Assembly: GCA_016290135.1 (NCBI GenBank)
Contig: JAEESW010000003.1
Location: 82,058-146,057, forward strand
Origin: a bacterium
GTDB lineage: Bacteria; UBP6; UBA1177
DNA length: 64,000 bases
Direction: 5' to 3'
Position numbers and translations under genes: made by a program. The notes below the pieces were generated by a model that searched no databases, had not been told where the DNA came from, and saw only the letters and a program-made list of their open reading frames with translations. Positions 57,097 to 64,000 of this stretch are shown piece by piece; within the stretch, counting starts at the first letter, position 1; every line of letters begins with the position of its first letter.

Positions 57097-59697
57097 TTAG
57101 AAGACCGTTACTGAACATCCGGAAGAGTTTCTGGACTTCGGAGCGACCGATTCTTTCATGCAGTATATCGAGCAGCCGTCGCCGTCTATTCTGTTGCCGT
57201 CGTCGCACTCTTCGCCGTCGTCAAGGAAGCCGTTTCCGCAGTTTTCTTTGCTGCTTCCGCCTCCGTTTCCGCCTCCGTTTCCGCCTTCGTTGCTTCCTGA
57301 TCCGTCATCGTAACATGTAGATTTATCCCATGACATGCAGTTGGAAGCGCATTTCGCGGTCCCACCTTTCGGAGCGCCGGCAAGCTGGCTGCACGGCATG
57401 GTGTCGCCGTCGCAGATCTCGCCGTTGTCAATATTGTGGTTGCCGCAGAGGTTTCCGCTGCCGCCTTCGCATGTGCTTGTGTCGTAGCCTGTGCAGGAGT
57501 TGTTGCAGTTCGCGTATCCGCCGGTGAAGCTGCTGTCTATGAGTTTGCAGAGTTTATATCCGCCGTCGCATTTTTCTCCGTCCTCGGTCACGTCGTTTCC
57601 GCAGTTCGCCGAGACTTCAGTCCCTTTGGGAAGGATCTTGTCGGAAATGCATGCGTAGCCCGAGCGGACAGTGTTGTAACTGCATTTTGCTATGCATTTG
57701 CCCTGATAACATTCGACTTTTCCGGTTCCGTTGTAGCAGTCTGCGTTTTTGGTACATTCAGCCGAGCAGTAGCCGCCGGTCCAACCTTCGTCCGTGATGC
57801 ATTTCGGGTTTGCAGCTGTATTGACACATTCCGATGCTGACGAACACGCATCTCCGGCTCTTCCTTTTCCTTTGTCAGGGCAGCCGTTGTCAACTGTTCC
57901 GTCGCAGTCATCATCTTTGTCGTATGCGGTCCCGAAGCATCCGTCGATGTCTGATGTGGCTATGCAGGAGCCGCATGTTCCGGTCTTTGCGCCTACAACC
58001 ATTGCATTTGCATCGACTATACCGAATCCGTAGCACGGAGAATGCTCTCTCGAGCCGTCAGCGATCCATTCGTCGGACTGATTTGTCCATCCGCCGTAAG
58101 AGCACTGGTTGGATGGCTTTGCAGCCGAAACTTTGATGCAGTTCATTGCGCCTGATATCGTAAGGTCCTGATTAGCCGCAAGCATGAGGGCTACCGCTCC
58201 TGCTGCAACAGGGGTCGCAGCGCTTGTTCCGTTCATTCCGCTCGTATAGTCTCCGGTACCGTTGTCAAGACTTCCGAGACAGTTGTATGACGAGCATGCG
58301 TAGCCGTACTGGTTTCCCTGAATATCGGTCGTATTGTTGCCCGCACCTGCTGAAATATCGATCTCTGTTCCGTAGTTGGAGTATGATTCGATCGAATTTG
58401 ATTGTCCCAGTGCACTGACGGTCAGGAAGTCGTTGTCTTTAAGGAAGCTGTTGAGTTTCGTGTCGCACGCCGAGTTGCCTGCAGCCCAGAGGAAGATCGT
58501 TCCTTTGCCGCCTCTGCCGTTTGTCCTTCCGTAGTCGACAGCCTGAGAACTGTTGTTGTCGGCAGGAACGCTTGTGCAGTTGCCGTTCCGGTCAACATCC
58601 TGGGCTCCCCAGCTGTTGCTGACGACCCACGCACCGTTGTCAACTGCATATTTCAGTGCTTCGTATGTCGCGTTTGCTCCGGCATATTCTCTCCAGCTGT
58701 CGGAGATAAGTCTTATCGGGATGATCGGGCATCCCCAGCAGGAAGCCGATACGCCCATGCCGTTGTTGGTTTTGGCAGCTGCAAGTCCTGCACATGCTGT
58801 TCCGTGGGGAACACCTTCGTGATCGTTGCCGTTTCCTGAAGTATTGGGAGCGCCGCCAAGTTTGCCGATATAGTCTTTTCCAAGACTGGAGAGGACATTA
58901 AGATCGGGGTGCGTCAGATCGACGCCTGTATCAACGATCGCTATCCTGACATCCTTGCCCTCAGCTGTTTCAGTGTCCCATGCATACTGCGCATTGATCT
59001 GTGTCAGATGCCACTGTTTCGAAAAGTAAGTGTCGTTCGGGGTCGTTGCCATTGGTCTGAACTTCCAGAGCCAGTTCGGCTGAGCCCAGCGGACGAGCCC
59101 TCTTGTGAAAAGCGCGTTCGCAACTGCGAAAGGATCTGTCCCCGGATTGAGGGAAACGGTGTAAAAATTGTTTTCTTCGTCAACTATCTCTACAACTTCC
59201 AATCCGTAAATTTTGAGAATCTGCTCCTGTTCCTCTTTGCTCGTGTATTTCGGGAAAACAAGGTTCATCGTGCCGTCGAGGACTATCGGAGTATCGTCTG
59301 CGTGATAGGTGAGGACAGGCCATGCCGGAACGCCGTTTTTCGCAAGGACATTGCGCACCTGCATCCAGTTTTTGCGGTCAAATTCATCAAGGTTTATCCT
59401 GAAAGCCCTGAAATTCTTGGCATCGAAAGTGACATCGGAGATCATGTCCGTGATCAGCGCTCCGTTGAACTCAAGGCCGCGAAGCGAGTTCAGATCGACA
59501 GAGTGCGGGATCGCGATCTCATCGTATTTCTGCAGCAGATACTGAGGTTCGCCGTCCATATGATAGTAAAAAGTGTCGTAAAGGCGGCCGTCTTTTTCGA
59601 TAAGTTTGCCCAAGAGAGGAAGTTCGTTTTCAGCAGAAAGAGTTGAAAATACGAAAATCAAGAAAAGAAGACTCAGTGTGTTTCTGAGACCAGACAT
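57097..59697 (-). CDS. Secreted subtilisin-family serine protease with Cys-rich C-terminus
   Basis: An 866-residue exported protease. Type I signal peptide (cleavage near TLSA, residue 22), propeptide-like region to about 215, S8 catalytic domain with Asp256 (IVDTGVDLTHPD), His298 (PHGTACAGL), the oxyanion Asn408 (AAGNS) and Ser492 (GTSAATPVAAG). After it come MopE-like (DKDDDCDGTVDNGCP) and Cys-rich repeats, including a DUF4215 module (NCGNGFLDDGEECDDGN). The protein ends in NSSGCSVTVF. Start ATG 59697 follows GGAGG. All catalytic residues are present, so it is likely active. The tail is shared with the metalloprotease at 60853. Confidence 0.93.
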   Translation of the reverse strand: MSGLRNTLSLLFLIFVFSTLSAENELPLLGKLIEKDGRLYDTFYYHMDGEPQYLLQKYDEIAIPHSVDLNSLRGLEFNGALITDMISDVTFDAKNFRAFRINLDEFDRKNWMQVRNVLAKNGVPAWPVLTYHADDTPIVLDGTMNLVFPKYTSKEEQEQILKIYGLEVVEIVDEENNFYTVSLNPGTDPFAVANALFTRGLVRWAQPNWLWKFRPMATTPNDTYFSKQWHLTQINAQYAWDTETAEGKDVRIAIVDTGVDLTHPDLNVLSSLGKDYIGKLGGAPNTSGNGNDHEGVPHGTACAGLAAAKTNNGMGVSASCWGCPIIPIRLISDSWREYAGANATYEALKYAVDNGAWVVSNSWGAQDVDRNGNCTSVPADNNSSQAVDYGRTNGRGGKGTIFLWAAGNSACDTKLNSFLKDNDFLTVSALGQSNSIESYSNYGTEIDISAGAGNNTTDIQGNQYGYACSSYNCLGSLDNGTGDYTSGMNGTSAATPVAAGAVALMLAANQDLTISGAMNCIKVSAAKPSNQCSYGGWTNQSDEWIADGSREHSPCYGFGIVDANAMVVGAKTGTCGSCIATSDIDGCFGTAYDKDDDCDGTVDNGCPDKGKGRAGDACSSASECVNTAANPKCITDEGWTGGYCSAECTKNADCYNGTGKVECYQGKCIAKCSYNTVRSGYACISDKILPKGTEVSANCGNDVTEDGEKCDGGYKLCKLIDSSFTGGYANCNNSCTGYDTSTCEGGSGNLCGNHNIDNGEICDGDTMPCSQLAGAPKGGTAKCASNCMSWDKSTCYDDGSGSNEGGNGGGNGGGSSKENCGNGFLDDGEECDDGNRIDGDGCSIYCMKESVAPKSRNSSGCSVTVF

Positions 59698-59863
59698 TTT
59701 GTTCACCTCCAAAAATTATCAAACAAAAAACTTAAAATCAAAGCAAAAACAATGCCTTAGAAAAAATGTCAATAAAAACCGGTACATCTTTCAAGGCACA
59801 GAAAACTAATGATTGTAGCCCTAAAGGATCAAAAATCAAGAGAGTTTCTTTATTTTAAGAAGT

Positions 59864-60853
59864 TTACGCGTGAGATCGGTCAAAAAAGAGTGCGTCGAAG
59901 AACTGCTGGCGAGCCTTTTTTATCCGCTCTTTTCTCTCAGGCTTGTCGGGTGAAGGATGAGTCGAATTGGTAAGGAGCGCCGCGATGGTCTTTGTTTCCG
60001 GATCAATGAGAAAAGCCGTCCCGGTGAATCCCAAATGTCCGGAACAGCTGCTTTTTGCCGATCTTCCGTAGTTTGAATCATTCCCTTCCGGCCTGTCGAA
60101 ACCTGCAAAATCAAGTTTTTGCGCAGCCGGCAGGAACCAGTCCGTTTTTATCAGTCCGTCAAAATATCCGACGACCTCTGCTGCGCTTCCGAAAAGCCCG
60201 GCATGGCCTGTGATGCCGCCTAAAAACCAGCAGTTTTCATCTTCAACGGTTTTTTCGGGAAAATCGTTGCGCAGTTTTGAAAAAGCCGTTTTCGGAGTTC
60301 TTTCTGTCGGATGATAGGTGAGCTTTGAATGCAGGTCGTTGCTGCTGCAAAAGTCCTCGAAGATCACATCGAGCGGCTGGGAAAATATTCTTTCAAGAAT
60401 AAAACCGAGCAGAAGATAGTTGAGATCGCTGTAACACTTCGTTCTGCCGGCACTCTGGTGCTCAAAAATGATTCTTTCGACCTCTTTTTTTCTCTCTTCA
60501 GCAGATTTTTCCGCCGGAACAAGCTCGTAAAAGGGGAGCCATGCCGGAAGACCGGAAGTGTGGCTCAGAAGTTCGTAGAGCGTGATCTCTCTGCCTGCAC
60601 CGGAGAAAAAGCGGAAAATTTTTTCATCAGGTGAAAGTTCTTCTGATGCAAAAAGAGTGTAGAAAATCGGGACGGTGACGATCGCCTTTGTCAGTGAAGC
60701 CAGATCGAACTGCGTGAGATCATTGATCTTTTCACTTGAATCAAAATCGAATGTCCCGCCGTATCCGCCCGAAAGACGACCTTCTTTCAAAAAGGCGTAC
60801 TGATATGCGGAACAAAGTCCTGAAGCTATGTTTTCTTCCAGAAAATCGAACAT
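59864..60853 (-). CDS. Beta-lactamase-fold serine hydrolase (class C / DD-peptidase type)
   Basis: A 329-residue serine hydrolase of the beta-lactamase-related family. The nucleophile motif S-x-x-K is SLTK (Ser53) in FDLASLTKAIV; the Y-x-N-like motif is YSDLNYLLLG near residue 141; and HLGFTGTAF near 273 replaces the KTG box. The LLSHTSGLPAWLPF segment is typical of this family. It has no signal peptide, so it may act in the cytoplasm, unlike most relatives. Its ATG shares one base with the stop of the metalloprotease gene (TAATG), so the two are coupled. Substrate unknown: peptidoglycan peptides or esters are possible. Confidence 0.88.
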   Translation of the reverse strand: MFDFLEENIASGLCSAYQYAFLKEGRLSGGYGGTFDFDSSEKINDLTQFDLASLTKAIVTVPIFYTLFASEELSPDEKIFRFFSGAGREITLYELLSHTSGLPAWLPFYELVPAEKSAEERKKEVERIIFEHQSAGRTKCYSDLNYLLLGFILERIFSQPLDVIFEDFCSSNDLHSKLTYHPTERTPKTAFSKLRNDFPEKTVEDENCWFLGGITGHAGLFGSAAEVVGYFDGLIKTDWFLPAAQKLDFAGFDRPEGNDSNYGRSAKSSCSGHLGFTGTAFLIDPETKTIAALLTNSTHPSPDKPERKERIKKARQQFFDALFFDRSHA

Positions 60854-63159
60854 TAGAAAACGGTCATGGAACAGCCGCTGCTTTTCTTTTCCTTTTTGGG
60901 CTCGTCGTCATTCATCATATCGTCGTCGGAAGCGGTTTCTCCGTCATTTCCGCTCTCTTCATCGGAATCTGTGATCTCTTCGTCACCGTCGTTTTCTCCA
61001 GGTTCCGCGTCGCATTCGGCATCCGAAGCCCAGGACGCCTTTGCTCTCGGATAGTACAAAATGCCGGCCGGGCCTTTGTTTATGAAGTTGATGTAGTATC
61101 TTTTGCCGGGTTTGAGATCTGTGAAAGTCCATGTTCCTTTATCTTCGCTTTCGACGGTATAATCGTATTTTACGATGCTCGGATAGTCATGATCCCAGAT
61201 GACCGGCTTGCCTTCGCGGACGAAAGCACTCAGTTTCGGTGCATTCCTCTGGTTTCCGCTTTCATCGACCGGAGTTCCCGTTATGGTCAAAGTATCGATA
61301 CATTCCGGCACATCGAAGTAAAGCTGGACATACATCGGGCCGACTTCTATGATGTCGCCGTCTTCATTTTCGATATATGTCGTGTTGGTGGAGGCAGAGT
61401 AATATCCGTCGCCTACACCGCCCATGTAGAAGTAGTCCGACTGCTTCATCACGTTCCTTGCGCGGATCTCTTCAAAATAGCCTCTGTCGGTAAGGATCTG
61501 TTCGACATCGCCCTTGAGTTCAGCCGCAACGCTGTCCTCTGTCGCTTTGAGCATGAGTTCTCCCCATTCTTTGAAGCCGATCTCGTTGTGCGGAGCAGAC
61601 ATGAGCGCGGTGAGGAAAATACGTGCGAAATCGTCTTTCGTGAAGCCGTTTTCAAGCATTTTCTGATAGATCTCCCAGTGCGCGCCGACAAGCGGAAGGC
61701 CGTCGTTGTGGGACTCGCCGTTGAAATCTTCGTTTACCAGATTCGGGTTCGTTGTCGTTCTAAGGCAGAGCTTTCCGTCAAGGTTCACTGCTCCGCCCAT
61801 TTGTCCGAGTCCTTTGGCGACATATTCGGCAAGACACGGATCTTCGGTCATGATGAACGAGAAAACGTCCGCCATTCCTTCGTTCAGTCCCATGATCTCG
61901 TTGGAAAAACCGTATTTGTCGGCCCAGCCTTCGTATTCGAACTGTGCGATGCCGTCAACTACGCCGTGGCCGAATTCGTGGTAGATAACGTCTCCGTCAT
62001 AAGAAAAATCGGCATTCGTGCCCTGGCCGAAAACAAGAGCGTCACTTTGATTGTATTCAAAATCACCATAGAACATTTCGGCGAAACTCGGGTCGTATTT
62101 GCTGAAAAATGCGTTGTCCATCGGCTGAAGCGTGATGTCGCGCCCGCTGTAGGCCATCATCTGGAAGTTTGCGAGACCCATGATGGGGTTCTGGCCTTTA
62201 TGGTTGGGAAGCTCTGTGTACTCCTCGAGACCGAGGCCTGCAAGATAGTTGTAGATCTTCGTCATGTGATAGTAAAGCGCGATCTCGGGGTAGATGTCAT
62301 CGGTGTCAAGTTTGTATTTGAGACCGTTTGCCCAGTCTTCATAGATAAAACTGCCGTTTTCCTCTTTGTTTGCAAGCTGACGGATCGTGCAGCGGGGAAC
62401 ATTGTAGCCGTAATAGTCGAAAGTCTCGCCTTCATCGGGGCAGTTCGCCGATATGATCTTTCTGAGTCCTTTTTCGTCAGCCTCGGCTGAAAGTTTTCCT
62501 TCGGCATCGTCTCCGACCCAAAGAAGGTCGACTTCTATCGGATCGGGCGTGCTGACAGGGTTTTCCTCGAAGACCTTCGCTTTGTTTGTCGCGAATTTTA
62601 CGAGGTTTCCAGTGCGGATGATCCTTCCGTTGTTTGCATCGACATAGTAGAATCTGCCGTCAACAGGGCTGCTCGGACGGAAACGGACGCGGTATGCGAG
62701 TTTGTAGCTTCCGCCGTCTTTTACTATCATGAGTTTCGAGGCGAAATCGGGCCTCTTTATCGAGTCGCCGTAGATCCTGCCTGCAAGGGCAAGGGCCGCA
62801 TTTTCTGCCGTAAGAGCAGGGCGCGTGCTGATCGAAAAATCGCTGATGCCGTTGACGATATCGACGATCTTTCCGCTTTTTTCCCTGATAACGGTGAACC
62901 TGCCTGCGACCGGGATCCCGTTGTAAGACCACGAGATCCTGTGGATCGAAGTCCCCGAGATCGTGTTCGAATTCTGGATCTCGCCTTTGAAAAGCGGATC
63001 CTTGAGCTTTATCATAGCCGGAAGTTTTTGCTCCACAAAAGCGGAGATGTTTTTGACAGCGGCAGGTTTCGCAGGTTTGATGACTTCAAATCCCGACTTT
63101 TCTCCGAAGAGGGTGAAAAAGGCGAAAACAAGTGCCAGAACAACAAGTGATTTTTTCAT
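60853..63159 (-). CDS. Secreted HExxH metalloprotease (M4/M36-like) with SGCS tail
   Basis: A 768-residue exported zinc protease. Signal peptide MKKSLVVLALVFAFFTLFG, an FTP/PepSY-type propeptide (about residues 40-180, SWSYNGIPVAGRFTVI, YYVDANNGRII), then the catalytic domain with HEFGH (His394, His398) and the third ligand Glu427 in GLNEGMADVFS, typical of the M36 fungalysin/M4 group. A beta domain follows (about 600-700), then an acidic Asp/Glu/Ser tether and the final SSGCSMTVF. ATG 63159 follows AGGAG; the in-frame extension upstream is not used. It is coupled to the downstream hydrolase gene by TAATG. Confidence 0.92.
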   Translation of the reverse strand: MKKSLVVLALVFAFFTLFGEKSGFEVIKPAKPAAVKNISAFVEQKLPAMIKLKDPLFKGEIQNSNTISGTSIHRISWSYNGIPVAGRFTVIREKSGKIVDIVNGISDFSISTRPALTAENAALALAGRIYGDSIKRPDFASKLMIVKDGGSYKLAYRVRFRPSSPVDGRFYYVDANNGRIIRTGNLVKFATNKAKVFEENPVSTPDPIEVDLLWVGDDAEGKLSAEADEKGLRKIISANCPDEGETFDYYGYNVPRCTIRQLANKEENGSFIYEDWANGLKYKLDTDDIYPEIALYYHMTKIYNYLAGLGLEEYTELPNHKGQNPIMGLANFQMMAYSGRDITLQPMDNAFFSKYDPSFAEMFYGDFEYNQSDALVFGQGTNADFSYDGDVIYHEFGHGVVDGIAQFEYEGWADKYGFSNEIMGLNEGMADVFSFIMTEDPCLAEYVAKGLGQMGGAVNLDGKLCLRTTTNPNLVNEDFNGESHNDGLPLVGAHWEIYQKMLENGFTKDDFARIFLTALMSAPHNEIGFKEWGELMLKATEDSVAAELKGDVEQILTDRGYFEEIRARNVMKQSDYFYMGGVGDGYYSASTNTTYIENEDGDIIEVGPMYVQLYFDVPECIDTLTITGTPVDESGNQRNAPKLSAFVREGKPVIWDHDYPSIVKYDYTVESEDKGTWTFTDLKPGKRYYINFINKGPAGILYYPRAKASWASDAECDAEPGENDGDEEITDSDEESGNDGETASDDDMMNDDEPKKEKKSSGCSMTVF

Positions 63160-63223
63160 TTTTTTTCTCCTATAAAAAAACAAACTTAAATCTGTTAGCA
63201 ATAAATATTCTCAATTTTTTTCA

Positions 63224-64000
63224 TCAATATTTTTCAGTGTTTTCATTTTTGACCGCTTCCGCGATGCTCTCTGCATCGATGCCTTCGATCCTTCTCAGTT
63301 CATTCTGTGTTCCGTGGGTCGAAAATGTGTCTTTGACGCCGAGGATCGTGCATGGAATGTTCATTTTGAGCTCGCTCAGTTTTTCAAGTACCGCACTTCC
63401 TGCGCCGCCTGCGGCAATACCGTCTTCGACTGTGACGATGCGCGTTATTCCGTGTTTTTTGATAAGTTCGAAAAGCTCATCCGGCAGCGGTTTTACGAAT
63501 TTCAGGTCATAGACGAAGGGCGAAATGCCCGCTTTTTCGAGTTTTTCAGCCGCAGCAAGTGCAAAAACAGTCGTTATTCCGATCCCTATGATCATTATTT
63601 TGTCTTTTCCGGTTTTAAGAAGTTCACCCGTGCAGCTTTTGAGCGGGGTCAGGCGGTTGGAAGCCCGCTTTCCGAGACCGCTTCCTCTCGGATAGCGTAT
63701 CGCAACAGGGGAGTGCAAGGCAAGCGAAAATTCGATCATTCTTGCCATTTCCGATTCGTCGCGCGGCGCCATGACAGTCATGTTCGGGATCATCCGCAGA
63801 TAAGCCAGATCGAAAAGTCCGTGGTGCGTGGCTCCGTCCTCTCCCACAAGTCCCGCCCGGTCTATCAGGAAAGTGACGGGGAGGTTCTGAAGGGCGACAT
63901 CGTGGACGATGTTGTCGAAAGCGCGCTGCAGGAATGTCGAGTATATCGCGACCGTCTGATGCAGACCTCCGGCGTCCAGTCCTGAAGCAAATGTCACGGC
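63224..64000 (-). CDS. dxs: 1-deoxy-D-xylulose-5-phosphate synthase, C-terminal part (runs off right edge)
   Basis: About 258 C-terminal residues of Dxs, the thiamine-diphosphate enzyme that begins the MEP isoprenoid pathway. Visible are the pyrimidine-binding domain (TFASGLDAGGLHQTVAIYSTFLQRAFDN, DRAGLVGEDGATHHG, LRMIPNMTVMAPRDE) and the transketolase C-terminal domain (IRYPRGSG, VTVEDGIAAGGAGSAV, GVKDTFSTHGT). The 5' part, with the ThDP-binding domain, lies beyond the window. No stop or frameshift is seen in the visible part. The metalloprotease gene follows 64 bp downstream on the same strand. Confidence 0.95.
   Translation of the reverse strand, partial: AVTFASGLDAGGLHQTVAIYSTFLQRAFDNIVHDVALQNLPVTFLIDRAGLVGEDGATHHGLFDLAYLRMIPNMTVMAPRDESEMARMIEFSLALHSPVAIRYPRGSGLGKRASNRLTPLKSCTGELLKTGKDKIMIIGIGITTVFALAAAEKLEKAGISPFVYDLKFVKPLPDELFELIKKHGITRIVTVEDGIAAGGAGSAVLEKLSELKMNIPCTILGVKDTFSTHGTQNELRRIEGIDAESIAEAVKNENTEKY

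Noticed and set aside
1..64000. tRNA, rRNA, insertion sequence, prophage or plasmid genes
   Set aside because: I looked for CCA-ended cloverleafs, rRNA stretches, transposases and integrases and saw none; the window reads as chromosomal.

Overview
The window looks like a chromosome segment of a diderm, anaerobic, heterotrophic bacterium of moderate GC content. I place it tentatively near the deltaproteobacterial/Myxococcota lineages and think an animal-gut or similar anoxic habitat is likely. The diderm call rests on an MCE/Mla lipid-transport operon and many lipoproteins. Anaerobic metabolism rests on an NAD-linked electron-bifurcating [FeFe] hydrogenase (HydABC) and radical-SAM and Fe-S enzymes. 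The lineage guess rests on Asp/Thr-rich or Glu-Pro-Thr-rich lipoprotein linkers, DUF1566/Fib_succ_major, MopE-like, DUF4215 and CGxxGCGG Cys-rich modules, and a MYXO-CTERM-like C-terminus. No 16S rRNA or tRNA is present, so taxonomy stays open.

Layout. 1-1.3 kb: a coupled lipoprotein/unknown pair and an XRE regulator. 1.3-5.5 kb: mlaE-mlaF-mlaD (MlaD carries a C-terminal beta-barrel-like domain) and a spore-photoproduct-lyase-like radical SAM gene. 5.6-13.8 kb (minus strand): two large lipoproteins, an LRR lipoprotein, and a DUF1538 membrane protein paired with a three-module PII-like protein. 13.9-16.1 kb: first half of a hydrogenase-associated cluster (DRTGG protein, RsbT/RsbW-like ATPase, HydA-like protein with an altered H-cluster site). 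16.2-24 kb: rho, lipoproteins, uvrB and an AAA ATPase, with a small relic of the uvrB 3' end upstream of rho. 24.1-30.4 kb: second half of the hydrogenase cluster (DRTGG, PHP, HATPase, hydC, a [2Fe-2S] protein, hydB, hydA) and a strong terminator. 30.5-35.4 kb: lipoproteins and a TlpA-like thioredoxin. 35.4-39.6 kb: hisC, then rpsO-pnp-dut. 39.7-43.7 kb: a small lipoprotein, an arylsulfotransferase-like lipoprotein and moxR. 43.7-48.1 kb: rsmB-rpe-nadC and a VWA-like lipoprotein. 48.2-51.9 kb: cobO and a cobalamin riboswitch in front of a large repeat-rich lipoprotein. 52-63.2 kb: surface proteins and secreted enzymes: two collagen-like proteins, a PNGase F-like lipoprotein, a subtilase, a beta-lactamase-fold hydrolase and an HExxH metalloprotease. 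The right edge holds the 3' part of dxs.

Working together: HydABC and the regulatory proteins around it would handle H2 and NAD(P)H/ferredoxin balance. The secreted proteases, PNGase F-like enzyme and arylsulfotransferase would work on (glyco)proteins and phenolics outside the cell. The B12 riboswitch, its lipoprotein and CobO would take up and adenosylate corrinoids. Most unusual in my reading: (i) five intergenic elements made of 8- or 9-bp degenerate tandem units between GC-rich inverted repeats; (ii) a shared C-terminal tail Ser-Gly-Cys-Ser-x-Thr-x-Phe/Leu on three secreted proteins, found with a membrane anchor on a fourth; (iii) the trans-envelope MlaD architecture; (iv) a PII-like protein with three modules in one chain; (v) a split hydrogenase-linked signalling module. 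Promoters of this genome mostly show TTGACN-N16-TAWAAT with a 16-bp spacer.
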